A stretch of DNA of 64,000 bases from Pseudomonas sp. LRP2-20 (GTDB lineage: Bacteria > Pseudomonadota > Gammaproteobacteria > Pseudomonadales > Pseudomonadaceae), in the NCBI RefSeq assembly GCF_024349685.1, contig NZ_AP025944.1, positions 1,184,001 through 1,248,000 on the forward strand, written 5' to 3'. The notes under the pieces were generated by a model. The model worked only from the letters and a program-made list of their open reading frames with translations. It ran no database searches and was not told the origin of the DNA. The translations under genes were made by a program, and so were the position numbers. The number at the start of each line of letters is the position of its first letter. Positions within the stretch are counted from its first letter, which is position 1. This document shows, piece by piece, positions 18,994 to 28,317 of this stretch.

Positions 18994-19275
18994 ATGGAAA
19001 GAATCTGCAGACTGCTCAACGACGCCCTCACCCCCTACCAAGCCAAGCTGGGGGCAACGGATGCCAGCGGCAATCGCCAACTGACCGTGTACGACAGCCT
19101 CGGTGGCACAGCCTTGCGACGTACGGTCAGCCTGCGCCAGTTGCAGGAGCAAAGCCTGCTGATCGACCTGGTAGACGGCTTGCACCGTGACCTGCAGATT
19201 GTCGAAGGGCGCTTGCAGCCCTGTGTGATCGCGGCATTGCAACAGCGCCAGCAGCCACAGGGAACCTTTGCCTGA
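18994..19275 (+). CDS. Small conserved protein, possibly DUF3509
   Basis: A 93-residue protein starting MERICRLLNDALTPYQ, with LTVYDSLGGTALRRTVSLRQL. The layout of an amphipathic N-terminal helix, a strand pair and a closing helix resembles the pseudomonad DUF3509 family, but I am not sure of this. In-frame starts also exist at 18949 (TTG) and 18967 (ATG); 18994 gives the family-like beginning. A strong terminator follows. Confidence 0.55.
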   Translation: MERICRLLNDALTPYQAKLGATDASGNRQLTVYDSLGGTALRRTVSLRQLQEQSLLIDLVDGLHRDLQIVEGRLQPCVIAALQQRQQPQGTFA

Positions 19276-19367
19276 CTGGCGTATCAGAAATACCAAGGGC
19301 AGCCGGCCGGTGCACAGCTCCGGTACTGGCAGGTTGCCGCTGGAAGTCCATGAGGACTTTCGATTGG

Positions 19368-19404
19368 CCCCGGGCGTCTTCCCCAGCGTCCGGGGTTTCT
19401 TTTT
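19368..19404 (+). terminator. Intrinsic terminator behind the small gene at 18994
   Basis: CCCCGGGCG and CGTCCGGGG form a 9-base stem with one G-T pair and a 10-base loop, followed by TTTCTTTTT. Confidence 0.85.
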
Positions 19405-19428
19405 GCCCCCGCTTCCACTGACTGCAGC

Positions 19429-20286
19429 TCAACGGTTTTCGAAGAAGTGCCTGCTCTCTTCCAGGTAGCTTGCGCGCAGCTCGGGGTCAAGCCAGTGAGC
19501 ATACAGGGCAGGCAACGTGTTCTGGCGCAGGGCTGGCAGCAACTGGTTGATGTGGCTGATGGCGGCGCGCCCCAGTGGCGTGTCCGAGCAGCCTACGTGC
19601 AGGAACTGGTAGCGGTTCACGCCCTGAATCGGGTGAAACTGGTAGTCCGCCGGCGAGCCGCCCTGTTGCTGAATCAGGTAGCGCACTTCCGGCCAGTAGC
19701 CCAGCACCAGTTGCAGGCGCCCAAGCTGTTGCATCTGTAGCAGGTTGGCGGTGGCATCGTTGCCGTAATGGCGGCTGAACGCCGAGTCTGGCAGCTGGCG
19801 CAGGATCGCGTCGACCTGGCTGCTGTAGCTGCGCTCGGCGACGATGCCCAGCTTGAGCTGGGTATTGCCGAGCAAACCCTTGAGGTCGATCTCCTGGCCG
19901 TCGAGGAACGGTGCCAGCAGCGCCTGCCCGTTCTTGCGCACCACCACACCGCTGCTCAGCACGCCGAGCGTCGGCTCTGAGAAGTACACGAATTTCGCAC
20001 GCTCCGCCGTCCACAGCAGTGTCGGGTCGCAGGTGAAGCTGGCCGGGTCCTGGAGCATCTGGATCCCACGCGCACGGTTGACCCGGATGATGCTGTGGTC
20101 GTATTCGGGCATCTGCTCGATCAGCAGCGGCAGCATCTGGTCGATGACCCCGTGGCCTTTCTCCGTGCCTTCATACACGGTGAATGGCGGCAGGTCGCGC
20201 ACCAGCCACAGCAGGCGTTCCTTAGCTTGCGCCGGCGCCACCAGCAGGGCAAGCAGCAGCGCGCAGCACAGGGCCAGTGAACGCAT
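19429..20286 (-). CDS. Periplasmic substrate-binding-like protein (SBP_bac_3 / TIGR02285 type)
   Basis: A 285-residue exported protein with signal peptide ending APAQA (about residue 21) and the type II periplasmic binding fold (WLVRDLPPFTVYEG near the start, GVVVRKNG, KLGIVAERSYSSQVDAIL). It resembles the orphan solute-binding group TIGR02285 rather than a transport-linked protein: no ABC permease is nearby. It may sense or bind a small ligand. It follows the CoA-transferase gene by 11 bases in the same direction, an unusual pairing. Confidence 0.7.
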   Translation of the reverse strand: MRSLALCCALLLALLVAPAQAKERLLWLVRDLPPFTVYEGTEKGHGVIDQMLPLLIEQMPEYDHSIIRVNRARGIQMLQDPASFTCDPTLLWTAERAKFVYFSEPTLGVLSSGVVVRKNGQALLAPFLDGQEIDLKGLLGNTQLKLGIVAERSYSSQVDAILRQLPDSAFSRHYGNDATANLLQMQQLGRLQLVLGYWPEVRYLIQQQGGSPADYQFHPIQGVNRYQFLHVGCSDTPLGRAAISHINQLLPALRQNTLPALYAHWLDPELRASYLEESRHFFENR

Positions 20287-20297
20287 CTGCAGCAGCC

Positions 20298-21497
20298 TCA
20301 GACCGTGCCCGCCTGGCGCAGGCTGGCGATCGCCGCCTGGTCATAGCCCAGCGAAGCCAGCACGCTGTCGGTATGTTCACCCAGCGTCGGGCCAACCCAT
20401 TCGGCGGAACCCGGGGTGTCCGAGAGCTTGGGCACGATGCCCGGCATCTTGAACGGCTTGCCGTCCGGCAGGCGCGCTTGCAGGAACATCTCACGGGCCA
20501 GGTACTGCGGGTCGCTGAACATGTCCTCGGCCGAGTAGATCCGGCTGGCCGGCACTTCGGCGTCGTTGAGCACCTGCATCAGTTGGTCCAGCGGCAGGCT
20601 GTTGGCCCAGCGGTCGATCACTCCGTACAGCTCGTCGCGCCGGGCATCGCGGCCGTCATTGCTGGCCAGGTCCGGGTCGTTGGCCAGGTCGGTGCGGCCG
20701 ATGGCCTGCATGAAACGCTTGAAGATGGCGTCACCGTTGGCGCCGATCTGCACATGCTTGCCGTCGGCGCTGGTGTGGATGGAGGAGGGCGTGATGCCCG
20801 GCATGATGTTGCCGGTACGCTCGCGGATGAAACCGAACACGTCGAACTCCGGGACCATGCTCTCCATCATGGCGAAGATCGCTTCGTACAGCGCCACGTC
20901 CACCACCTGGCCCTGGCCGCCATTGACCTCGCGATGACGCAGTGCCATCAGCGCGCCAATCACCCCCCACAGCGCGGCGATCGAATCACCGATGGAAATC
21001 CCGGTGCGTACTGGCGGGCGATCGTCGAAGCCGGTGATGTAACGCAGCCCGCCCATCGATTCACCGACCGCACCGAAGCCCGGTTGGTCCTTCATCGGCC
21101 CGGTCTGGCCAAAGCCGGACAGGCGCACCATCACCAGGCGCGGGTTGAGGGCGTGCAGCACGTCCCAGCCCAGGCCGAGCTTTTCCAGCACGCCGGGGCG
21201 GAAGTTCTCGATCAGGATGTCGGCTTCGCCGAGCAGGCGCTTGAGCACTTCACGACCTTCGGGGTGCTTGAGGTTAAGCGTCAGCGACTGCTTGTTGCGC
21301 GCCTGCACGAACCACCACAGCGATGTGCCCTCGTACAGCTTGCGCCATTTGCGCAGCGGGTCGCCGCCGTCCGGCGACTCGACCTTGATCACTTCAGCGC
21401 CGAATTCGGCGCAGATTCGCGAGGCGAACGGCCCGGCGATCAGGGTGCCGAGCTCGATGACTTTCAGGCCGGCGAGGGGTTTGCTGGGCGTAGACAT
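20298..21497 (-). CDS. CaiB/BaiF family (type III) CoA-transferase
   Basis: A 399-residue enzyme moving CoA between carboxylic acids. The N-terminal LAGLKVIELGTLIAGPFASR and IENFRPGVLEKLGLG are typical. The catalytic aspartate is probably Asp159 in TGFDDRPP, judged by position against formyl-CoA transferase. The acid substrates cannot be named. Its start at 21497 is divergent from yaeQ across about 130 bases. Confidence 0.88.
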   Translation of the reverse strand: MSTPSKPLAGLKVIELGTLIAGPFASRICAEFGAEVIKVESPDGGDPLRKWRKLYEGTSLWWFVQARNKQSLTLNLKHPEGREVLKRLLGEADILIENFRPGVLEKLGLGWDVLHALNPRLVMVRLSGFGQTGPMKDQPGFGAVGESMGGLRYITGFDDRPPVRTGISIGDSIAALWGVIGALMALRHREVNGGQGQVVDVALYEAIFAMMESMVPEFDVFGFIRERTGNIMPGITPSSIHTSADGKHVQIGANGDAIFKRFMQAIGRTDLANDPDLASNDGRDARRDELYGVIDRWANSLPLDQLMQVLNDAEVPASRIYSAEDMFSDPQYLAREMFLQARLPDGKPFKMPGIVPKLSDTPGSAEWVGPTLGEHTDSVLASLGYDQAAIASLRQAGTV

Positions 21498-21630
21498 GAG
21501 GCATCCGTGGCAACTGGTCAGAGCCGTGGTTTTAGCATAGGTCCGAAGCGGCCGATACTGCTCCGGCGCAAGCGCAGGCAGGATCGGTTAGACTAGGTGA
21601 CTTTTTTCTACGCACGAAGCCCCTTCGACC

Positions 21631-22173
21631 ATGGCCCAGCCGTCCACCACTTACAAATTCGAACTGAACCTGACCGACCTCGACCGCGGCGTGTACGAAA
21701 ACGTCCGTCAGACCATCGCCCGCCACCCTTCGGAAACCGAAGAGCGCATGGCCGTGCGCCTGCTGGCCTATGCCCTGTGGTACAACGAGAACCTGTCGTT
21801 CGGCCGTGGCCTGTCCGATGTGGATGAAGCGGCGCTGTGGGAAAAGAGCCTGGACGACCGCATCCTGCACTGGATCGAAGTCGGCCAGCCGGATGCCGAT
21901 CGCCTGACCTGGTGCTCGCGCCGCACCGAGCGCACCAGCCTGCTGGCCTACGGCAGCCTGCGGGTGTGGGAAGGCAAGGTGGTGGGTGCGGTCAAGGGCC
22001 TGAAGAACCTGAGCATTGCCGCCGTGCCGCAGGAGGTGCTGGAAGTCCTGGCCACCGACATGCCACGCACCATCAAGTGGGATGTGATGATCAGCGAGGG
22101 CACCGTATTTGTTACCGACGACCGTGGCCAGCACGAAGTGCAACTGCAATGGCTGCTCGGTGAGCGTGGCTGA
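21631..22173 (+). CDS. yaeQ: YaeQ family protein
   Basis: A 180-residue protein matching the YaeQ family from end to end (TTYKFELNLTDLDRGVYE at the start, LSFGRGLSDVDEAALWEKSL in the middle). The fold is related to PD-(D/E)XK nucleases, and E. coli YaeQ was linked to suppression of rfaH defects; its biochemical role is not settled. It is followed 30 bases later by recJ, which hints at a nucleic-acid role. Confidence 0.88.
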   Translation: MAQPSTTYKFELNLTDLDRGVYENVRQTIARHPSETEERMAVRLLAYALWYNENLSFGRGLSDVDEAALWEKSLDDRILHWIEVGQPDADRLTWCSRRTERTSLLAYGSLRVWEGKVVGAVKGLKNLSIAAVPQEVLEVLATDMPRTIKWDVMISEGTVFVTDDRGQHEVQLQWLLGERG

Positions 22174-22203
22174 ACCGACTGACACCTGACTGCCGAAGAC
22201 CCC

Positions 22204-23913
22204 ATGCGTATCGAACCCCGCCCGCTGCCATCGACCCTGCCATTTCTGGGTAACCTGCCACCCTTGCTGACCCGCCTGTACGCCGCTCGCGGCGTGCAGT
22301 CCGAAGCCGAACTGGACAAGAGCCTGGCGCGGCTGCTGCCGTATCAGCAGCTCAAGGGCATCGAGGCGGCGGTGGACTTGCTGGTCGAAGCCCTCGACCA
22401 ACGCCAGCGCATCCTCATCGTCGGCGACTTCGACGCCGACGGCGCCACCGCCAGCACCGTTGGCGTGCTCGGCCTGCGCCTGCTGGGCGCGGCCCATGTC
22501 GATTACCTGGTGCCCAACCGCTTCGAATACGGCTATGGCCTGACGCCAGAGATCGTCCAGGTGGCGCTCGAGCGCCAGCCGGACCTGCTGGTTACCGTCG
22601 ATAACGGTATCTCCAGCGTCGAAGGTGTTGCCGCCGCCAAGGCGGCCGGGCTCAAGGTGCTGGTCACCGACCACCACCTGCCGGGCCAGCAGTTGCCGGA
22701 CGCCGACGCCATCGTCAATCCGAACCAGCCTGGGTGCGGCTTCCCCAGCAAGTCGCTGGCCGGGGTCGGGGTGATCTTCTATGTGCTGATGGCCCTGCGT
22801 GCACGCCTGCGCAGCCTGGGGCGCTATGAAACGCAGCCGCAACCGAACATTGGCGAGCTGCTCGACCTGGTCGCCCTGGGCAGCGTTGCCGACGTGGTGC
22901 CGCTGGATGCCAACAACCGCATCCTCGTCCACCAGGGCCTTGAGCGCATCCGCGCCGGCCGTGCACGGCCTGGCCTCAAGGCCATCCTTGAAGTGGCACG
23001 GCGTGACCATCGGCGCATCACCTCCACTGACCTCGGCTTCATCCTCGGCCCACGGCTCAATGCCGCCGGGCGCCTGGATGACATGAGCCTGGGCATCGAA
23101 TGCCTGCTGTGTGAAGACCAGGCCTTGGCCCAGGACATGGCCCAGCAGCTGGATGATCTGAACCAGGACCGCAAGTCGATCGAGCAGGGCATGCAGCGCG
23201 AGGCCCTGGCCCAGCTCAAGGACCTGCCGGTCGAGTCCATGCCTTATGGCTTGTGCCTGTTCGATGCCGATTGGCACCAGGGTGTGATCGGGATCCTCGC
23301 CTCGCGCCTGAAGGAGCGCTACCACCGGCCGACCATCGCCTTTGCCGATGCGGGCGACGGCATGCTCAAGGGGTCGGCGCGTTCGGTGCCGGGCTTCCAT
23401 ATCCGCGACGCGCTGGACGCCGTGGCAGCGCGCCAGCCGCAGCTGATCAGCAAGTTCGGTGGGCATGCCATGGCGGCGGGGTTGTCCCTCCCCGAAAGCA
23501 ACTTCCCGGCGTTTGCCGAAGCGTTCGATGAAGAAGTCCGGCGCCAGCTGCGTGAGGAGGACCTGACCGGTCGTCTGCTGTCGGACGGCAGCCTGGCGGT
23601 GGAGGAGTTCCACCTCGACCTGGCCAAGGCCCTGCGCAACGCTGGGCCTTGGGGGCAGCACTTCCCCGAGCCGCTGTTCCATGGGGTGTTCCAGTTGGTG
23701 GAGCAACGTGTGGTCGGCGAGCGGCACTTGAAGGTGGTGCTCAAGAGCGAGTGCGGCTCGGTCCGGCTGGATGGTATTGCGTTTGGCATCGACCGTGATG
23801 TGTGGCCGAACCCGACGGTGCGGTGGGTGGAGTTGGCGTACAAGCTGGATGTGAATGAGTTTCGCGGGAATGAGAGCGTGCAGTTGATGATTGCGCATAT
23901 GGAGCCGCGCTGA
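22204..23913 (+). CDS. recJ: Single-stranded-DNA-specific exonuclease RecJ
   Basis: A 569-residue 5'-3' exonuclease of the DHH family used in RecF recombination, mismatch and base-excision repair. Motifs seen: ILIVGDFDADGATAS (motif I), TVDNGISS (II), VTDHHLPG (III, the DHH), and the DHHA1 domain with GGHAMAAGLSL near residue 420. The C-terminal OB-like domain is complete. The last ~150 bases shift to G/T-rich third positions. Confidence 0.95.
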   Translation: MRIEPRPLPSTLPFLGNLPPLLTRLYAARGVQSEAELDKSLARLLPYQQLKGIEAAVDLLVEALDQRQRILIVGDFDADGATASTVGVLGLRLLGAAHVDYLVPNRFEYGYGLTPEIVQVALERQPDLLVTVDNGISSVEGVAAAKAAGLKVLVTDHHLPGQQLPDADAIVNPNQPGCGFPSKSLAGVGVIFYVLMALRARLRSLGRYETQPQPNIGELLDLVALGSVADVVPLDANNRILVHQGLERIRAGRARPGLKAILEVARRDHRRITSTDLGFILGPRLNAAGRLDDMSLGIECLLCEDQALAQDMAQQLDDLNQDRKSIEQGMQREALAQLKDLPVESMPYGLCLFDADWHQGVIGILASRLKERYHRPTIAFADAGDGMLKGSARSVPGFHIRDALDAVAARQPQLISKFGGHAMAAGLSLPESNFPAFAEAFDEEVRRQLREEDLTGRLLSDGSLAVEEFHLDLAKALRNAGPWGQHFPEPLFHGVFQLVEQRVVGERHLKVVLKSECGSVRLDGIAFGIDRDVWPNPTVRWVELAYKLDVNEFRGNESVQLMIAHMEPR

Positions 23914-23956
23914 ATTTACCGCAGGTGCCCGCCTCGGTTTTTGTGGTGGGGCGGAA

Positions 23957-24177
23957 ATCGAGCGCCGCCCGCGCGGCGCATCGCGAGCTGTGCTCGCTCC
24001 TACGTTTGTTTCCGGCCAGTAACGCCTGTGGCAGGCGCGCGCGACCGCCTTGTTGGTACGACTCGATATTGCGCCATGCGCCAAGGCGTTCGCGCGCAAA
24101 TCCCCCAGGAACAACTGGCCCGAAACAAACGTAGGAGCGAGCACAGCTCGCGATGCGCCGCGCGGGCGGCGCTCGAT
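23957..24177. repeat. 221-base inverted-repeat element after recJ
   Basis: The arms 23957-24020 and 24114-24177 are 64 bases long and complementary at 63 positions (one mismatch near the inner end). The 93-base centre holds further inverted stretches (GCGCGCGA..CCGCCTT against AAGGCG..TCGCGCGC). The whole could fold as one long hairpin. It carries no credible gene and is unlike the REP sequence. A non-autonomous mobile element or an old REP-related unit is possible; I see no clear target duplication. Confidence 0.8.
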
Positions 24178-24337
24178 CTGACAGGCGCCGCAAACCTTCC
24201 GACGAACACCCCGCCATCCCACTGAACCTTCCCCCCCACCAATCTGGTCTAGTCTGATTAATGACCGGCACCGGGCCAGGGATGTGCACTTGAGTGTCCG
24301 GACCGGATCACCATTGGAGTCCTTGGGAGGTGCCCTC

Positions 24338-25444
24338 ATGAGCCTGCTGCTCGAGCCTTACACCCTGCGTCAGCTGACGCTGCCCAACCGCATCGCGGTC
24401 TCGCCGATGTGCCAGTATTCCGCCATCGATGGCCTGGCCAACGATTGGCATCTCGTTCACTTGGGGAGCCGCGCCGTGGGTGGCGCCGGCCTGGTCATCA
24501 GCGAAGCCGTCGCGGTGACTGCCGATGGTCGCATCACCGCCGAAGACCTTGGCCTGTGGAACGACGACCAGATTGCGCCGTTGCAGCGCATTACCCGCTT
24601 CATCACCGCCCAGGGCGCCGTGCCGGGCATTCAGCTGGCCCACGCCGGGCGCAAGGCCAGCACCTATCGGCCTTGGCTGGGCAAGCAGGGCAGTGTGAAG
24701 CTCGAGGACGGTGGCTGGCAGCCGGTGGGCCCTTCGAAGATCGCCTTCGACCCGCAGCACACGCCTCCGCGCGAATTGAGCAAGGACGAGATTCAGGGCG
24801 TGATCAATGCCTTCGTCGCCTCGACCGAGCGGGCGCTGAAAGCCGGCTTCAAGGTCGTCGAAATCCACGCGGCCCATGGGTATCTCCTGCACCAGTTCCT
24901 CTCACCACTGAGTAACCAGCGCCGTGACGAGTACGGTAGCTGCTTCGAGAACCGCATTCGCCTGACCCTGCAGGTGGTCGAGGCCGTACGTAAAGTCTGG
25001 CCTGCAGAACTGCCGCTGTTCGTGCGCGTATCGGCAACCGACTGGGTCGAGGATGGCTGGAACCCGGATGAAACCGTAGAACTGGCCCGCCGCCTGCGGG
25101 TGCTGGGTGTCGACCTGATCGACGTGTCCTCCGGTGGCACCTCGGTCAACGCCGAAATCCCAACAGGCCCGGGCTATCAGACCCGCTTTGCAGAACGCGT
25201 GCGCAAGGAAGCAGAGATTGCCACGGGCACCGTCGGCATGATCACTGAGCCAGCCCAGGCCGAGCATATTCTGCGCACCGGGCAGGCCGACGTGATCTTC
25301 CTGGCGCGGGAGTTGCTGCGCGATCCTTACTGGCCGTTGCATGCCGATGATGATCTGGGTGGTAACAAGGCCACCTGGCCTGCGCAGTATCAACGGGCGA
25401 CCAGCCGCGCCAACCCGATTCACGAGTCCGATTTGCGAGATTGA
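24338..25444 (+). CDS. xenA: Xenobiotic reductase / Old Yellow Enzyme (XenA type)
   Basis: A 368-residue flavin ene-reductase with a TIM-barrel. It is of the YqjM/XenA class: Cys25 in SPMCQYSAIDG, and substrate-binding His177 and His180 in EIHAAHGYLLHQFLSP. NAD(P)H reduces FMN, which then reduces activated C=C bonds or nitrate esters. The late region GMITEPAQAEHIL and FLARELLRDPYWP binds FMN phosphate. The ATG at 24338 follows GGGAGG; 54 more in-frame bases upstream are not needed. Confidence 0.92.
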   Translation: MSLLLEPYTLRQLTLPNRIAVSPMCQYSAIDGLANDWHLVHLGSRAVGGAGLVISEAVAVTADGRITAEDLGLWNDDQIAPLQRITRFITAQGAVPGIQLAHAGRKASTYRPWLGKQGSVKLEDGGWQPVGPSKIAFDPQHTPPRELSKDEIQGVINAFVASTERALKAGFKVVEIHAAHGYLLHQFLSPLSNQRRDEYGSCFENRIRLTLQVVEAVRKVWPAELPLFVRVSATDWVEDGWNPDETVELARRLRVLGVDLIDVSSGGTSVNAEIPTGPGYQTRFAERVRKEAEIATGTVGMITEPAQAEHILRTGQADVIFLARELLRDPYWPLHADDDLGGNKATWPAQYQRATSRANPIHESDLRD

Positions 25445-25514
25445 TAGGGGCCGTTGACCCATCGCGGCAATGTGAGAGCAACTGTCTCGCTCAATTGCCT
25501 AAATCTGGCGCGAT

Positions 25515-25752
25515 TCCTGTGGGAGCCGCGCTTGCCGGCGATGGGCCGCGCGGCCCCGGCAGTTTATGCAAAAACCTTGAGATCGTGGGGCCGCTTCGCG
25601 GCCCATCGCCGGCAAGCGCGGCTCCCACAAGTACAGCGCACGCCTGGAAGATAGTGATAATCCCGTAGGAGCGGGCATGCCCGCGAAGCAAGCGACTCGG
25701 TGTATGGCACCGGCTTTGCCGGTGTTCGCGGGTGAACCCTCTCCCACAGTGG
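25515..25752. repeat. REP mosaic after xenA
   Basis: At least four REP arms in alternating directions (cores near 25521, 25608, 25668 and 25728). Spacers match those of the 18.2-18.4 kb cluster: one in the same direction, one inverted. The mosaic ends within a few bases of the truncated HicB-like gene. Confidence 0.8.
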
Positions 25753-25757
25753 TTGCG

Positions 25758-25940
25758 TTAAATCTGCACTTGGTGTTTGACCTCCAGATAGTCATCCACC
25801 GCTTCCTTGAAGGTTGCAGAAAGTGTTCGACGTGATCGGGTATGAAACCCGACGATATCGCGGGTGGTGCAAGGGTGCCCCACCCATAAGCGATCCTCTT
25901 TGCTGTATTTCACTAGTGCTCTATGTCCCCGATATTCCAT
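25758..25940 (-). pseudogene. HicB-like antitoxin, C-terminally truncated
   Basis: Sixty residues starting MEYRGHRALVKYSKEDRLW and containing RDIVGFH and FKEAVDDYLEVK, which match the N-terminal partial RNase-H-like domain of HicB antitoxins. Normal members continue about 50 residues into a ribbon-helix-helix or HTH domain for operator binding; here the frame stops right after the first domain, next to REP sequence. No HicA toxin is visible on either side. It is either a remnant or an orphan binding domain. Confidence 0.6.
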
Positions 25941-26030
25941 GCTTTCTGGCTTTCTGATCGTGCGTTTTCGAAGATCACAAAATAATGGAAGCAAGATCAG
26001 GAACGGGCTTAATGCAATGTAGGAAAGCTC

Positions 26031-26058
26031 CTGGATTGAGGTCCAAGCCTCAATCCAG
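26031..26058 (-). terminator. Hairpin closing the polyamine operon
   Basis: CTGGATTGAGG and CCTCAATCCAG form a perfect 11-base stem with a 6-base loop, starting 9 bases past the dehydrogenase stop on the minus strand. The following tract (GAGCTTTCC) is only weakly T-rich. Confidence 0.65.
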
Positions 26059-26067
26059 GCATTGCGT

Positions 26068-27492
26068 TCAATGCTTGATCATCACATGCCGCACACAGGT
26101 GTAGTCCTCCAGCCCATACATCGACATGTCCTTGCCATACCCCGAGTGCTTCTGCCCGCCATGGGGCATTTCGCTGACCAGCATGAAGTGGGTGTTGACC
26201 CAGGTGCAGCCATACTGCAAACGCGCCGCCAGGCGGTGGGCGCGGCCGGTGTCACGGGTCCACACCGATGATGCCAGGCCGTATTCGGAATCGTTGGCCC
26301 ATTCCAGTGCCTGCTCCTCGGTGCTGAAACGGGTCACCGACACTACCGGGCCGAACACCTCGTTGCGCACGATCTCGTCATCCTGCAAGGCGTCGGCCAG
26401 CACGGTCGGCTCGAAGAAGAAGCCATCCCCCGCAATCACCTTGCCGCCAGTCACCAGGCGGATATGTGGCTGGGCGATGGCGCGCTGGACCAGGCCGGCC
26501 ACCTTGTCGCGGTGCTGGGCGCTGATCAGCGGGCCGAGTTCGGTGTCCTCGGCATCCTGCAGGCCGGCCTTGAGGCTGGAAACGGCCTTGCCCAGGCGTT
26601 CTACGAAGCGCTCATAGATACCCGCCTGCACATACAGGCGGCAGGCGGCGGTGCAGTCCTGGCCCGCATTGTAGAAGCCGAACGTGCGGATGCCGTCGAT
26701 GGCCGCGTCGATATCGGCGTCGTCGAACACCAGCACCGGCGCCTTGCCGCCCAGTTCCATGTGCATGCGCTTCACGCTGTTGGCAGTGGCACCAATGATA
26801 TGTGCCCCGGTCGGGATGGAGCCGGTCAGCGACACCATGCGCACCTTGGGGTGGGTGACCAGTGGGTTGCCGACCGTCTGCCCGCGGCCGAACAGGATAT
26901 TGAGCACGCCGGGCGGCAGCAGGTCCTTGGCCAGCTCGCCCAGGCGCAGGGCGGTCAACGGGGTCATTTCCGAGGGCTTGATGACCACGGTGTTGCCGGC
27001 TGCCAGGGCCGGGGCGATCTTCCACGCCAGCATCATCAGCGGGTAGTTCCACGGCGCGATCGAGGCCACCACGCCCAACGGATCGCGGCGGATCATCGAG
27101 GTATGGCCCGGCAGGTATTCACCCGCGGCCGAGCCACCGAGGCAGCGGGCGGCGCCGGCGAAGTAACGGAACACGTCGGCGATGGCCGGGATTTCGTCAT
27201 TCAGGGCGGCGGCAAATGGCTTGCCGCAGTTCTGCGACTCCAGCCGGGCCAGTTCATCGCCATGGGCTTCGATGGTGTCGGCCAGCGCCAGCAGCGTCAG
27301 CGAGCGTTCCTTGGGGCTGGTCTGCGACCAGCTGTCGAAGGCCTGGTCGGCGGCACGCACGGCGGTATCGACCTGGGCCTCGGTGGCTTCGTTGATCTGC
27401 GCCAGGGCGCTGCCCTCGGCCGGGTTGAGCACGGTCCAGGTCGGGCCATCGCCTGCGACCAGCTTGCCGTTGATCAGCATTTTCGTTTGCAT
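26068..27492 (-). CDS. patD: Gamma-aminobutyraldehyde dehydrogenase
   Basis: A 474-residue aldehyde dehydrogenase with catalytic Cys280 ([11 protein letters not shown]) and general base Glu246 (MELGGKAP). In E. coli the gene after ydcSTUV encodes this enzyme, which turns 4-aminobutanal from putrescine into GABA. The same order here (last in a polyamine ABC operon, 18 bases after the second permease) supports the same role. Related betaine aldehyde dehydrogenases are similar, so substrate assignment rests on context. Confidence 0.88.
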   Translation of the reverse strand: MQTKMLINGKLVAGDGPTWTVLNPAEGSALAQINEATEAQVDTAVRAADQAFDSWSQTSPKERSLTLLALADTIEAHGDELARLESQNCGKPFAAALNDEIPAIADVFRYFAGAARCLGGSAAGEYLPGHTSMIRRDPLGVVASIAPWNYPLMMLAWKIAPALAAGNTVVIKPSEMTPLTALRLGELAKDLLPPGVLNILFGRGQTVGNPLVTHPKVRMVSLTGSIPTGAHIIGATANSVKRMHMELGGKAPVLVFDDADIDAAIDGIRTFGFYNAGQDCTAACRLYVQAGIYERFVERLGKAVSSLKAGLQDAEDTELGPLISAQHRDKVAGLVQRAIAQPHIRLVTGGKVIAGDGFFFEPTVLADALQDDEIVRNEVFGPVVSVTRFSTEEQALEWANDSEYGLASSVWTRDTGRAHRLAARLQYGCTWVNTHFMLVSEMPHGGQKHSGYGKDMSMYGLEDYTCVRHVMIKH

Positions 27493-27510
27493 CGGGGGAC
27501 TCCTCGTGGG

Positions 27511-28317
27511 TCATTTGCCACTGCCCGCAACGCTTTCGCCGCCACGGGTCAGGTAATAGGCGCCGAGAATCGGCAGCATGGTCACCAGCATCACCAGCAT
27601 GGCGACCACGTTGGTCACCGGCACGTCACGCGGGCGGCTGAGCTGGTTGAGCAGCCAGATCGGCAGGGTGCGTTCGTGGCCTGCGGTGAAGGTGGTGACG
27701 ATGATCTCGTCGAACGACAGGGCGAACGCCAGCATACCGCCGGCCAGCAGGGCCGAGCCGAGGTTGGGCAGGATGATGTAGCGGAAGGTCTGCCAGCCAT
27801 CGGCGCCGAGGTCCATGGACGCCTCGATCAGGCTCTGCGAGGTGCGCCGCAGGCGGGCGATCACGTTGTTGTAGACGATCACCACGCAGAACGTGGCATG
27901 ACCTATCACGATGGTGAACACGCCAGGTTCTATGCCCAGGCGCTTGAATGCCGAGAGCAGGGCGATGCCGGTGATGATACCGGGCAGGGCGATCGGCAGG
28001 ATCAGCATCAGCGAGATGCTCTCCTTGCCGAAGAAGCTGCGCCGGTACAGCGCTGCCGAGGCCAGGGTGCCGAGCACCAGCGCGATCAGCGTGGCCAGGC
28101 AGGCCACCTGCAGCGACAGTTTGATGGCTTCGAGCACGTCGGGGCGGGCGAAGGCCACGGCGAACCAGTTGAGGGTGAAGCCCTTGGGCGGGAAGCTGAA
28201 CGCTGCGTCTTCGGTGTTGAAGGCGTACAGGAAGATGATCAGGATCGGGAAGTGCAGGAACAGCAACCCGCCCCAGGCCGCCAGGCGCAGGCCGACCGAC
28301 GCTTTTTCAGAGTGCAT
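27511..28317 (-). CDS. ydcV: Polyamine-type ABC transporter permease (second)
   Basis: A 268-residue inner-membrane permease with six helices and the EAA-type loop [20 protein letters not shown] that docks on the ATPase. It belongs to the PotC/YdcV group. The ATG at 28317 overlaps the end of the first permease gene by 11 bases, indicating coupling. The open frame extends 14 residues upstream without need. Confidence 0.88.
   Translation of the reverse strand: MHSEKASVGLRLAAWGGLLFLHFPILIIFLYAFNTEDAAFSFPPKGFTLNWFAVAFARPDVLEAIKLSLQVACLATLIALVLGTLASAALYRRSFFGKESISLMLILPIALPGIITGIALLSAFKRLGIEPGVFTIVIGHATFCVVIVYNNVIARLRRTSQSLIEASMDLGADGWQTFRYIILPNLGSALLAGGMLAFALSFDEIIVTTFTAGHERTLPIWLLNQLSRPRDVPVTNVVAMLVMLVTMLPILGAYYLTRGGESVAGSGK

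Noticed and set aside
23925..24242. Short open frames on both strands within the 221-base inverted repeat
   Set aside because: Both strands give the same peptide pieces because of the palindrome; there are no start signals and no family likeness.
21532..24339. Open frame of 935 codons on the minus strand
   Set aside because: Antisense of yaeQ and recJ and across the inverted repeat; no family likeness.
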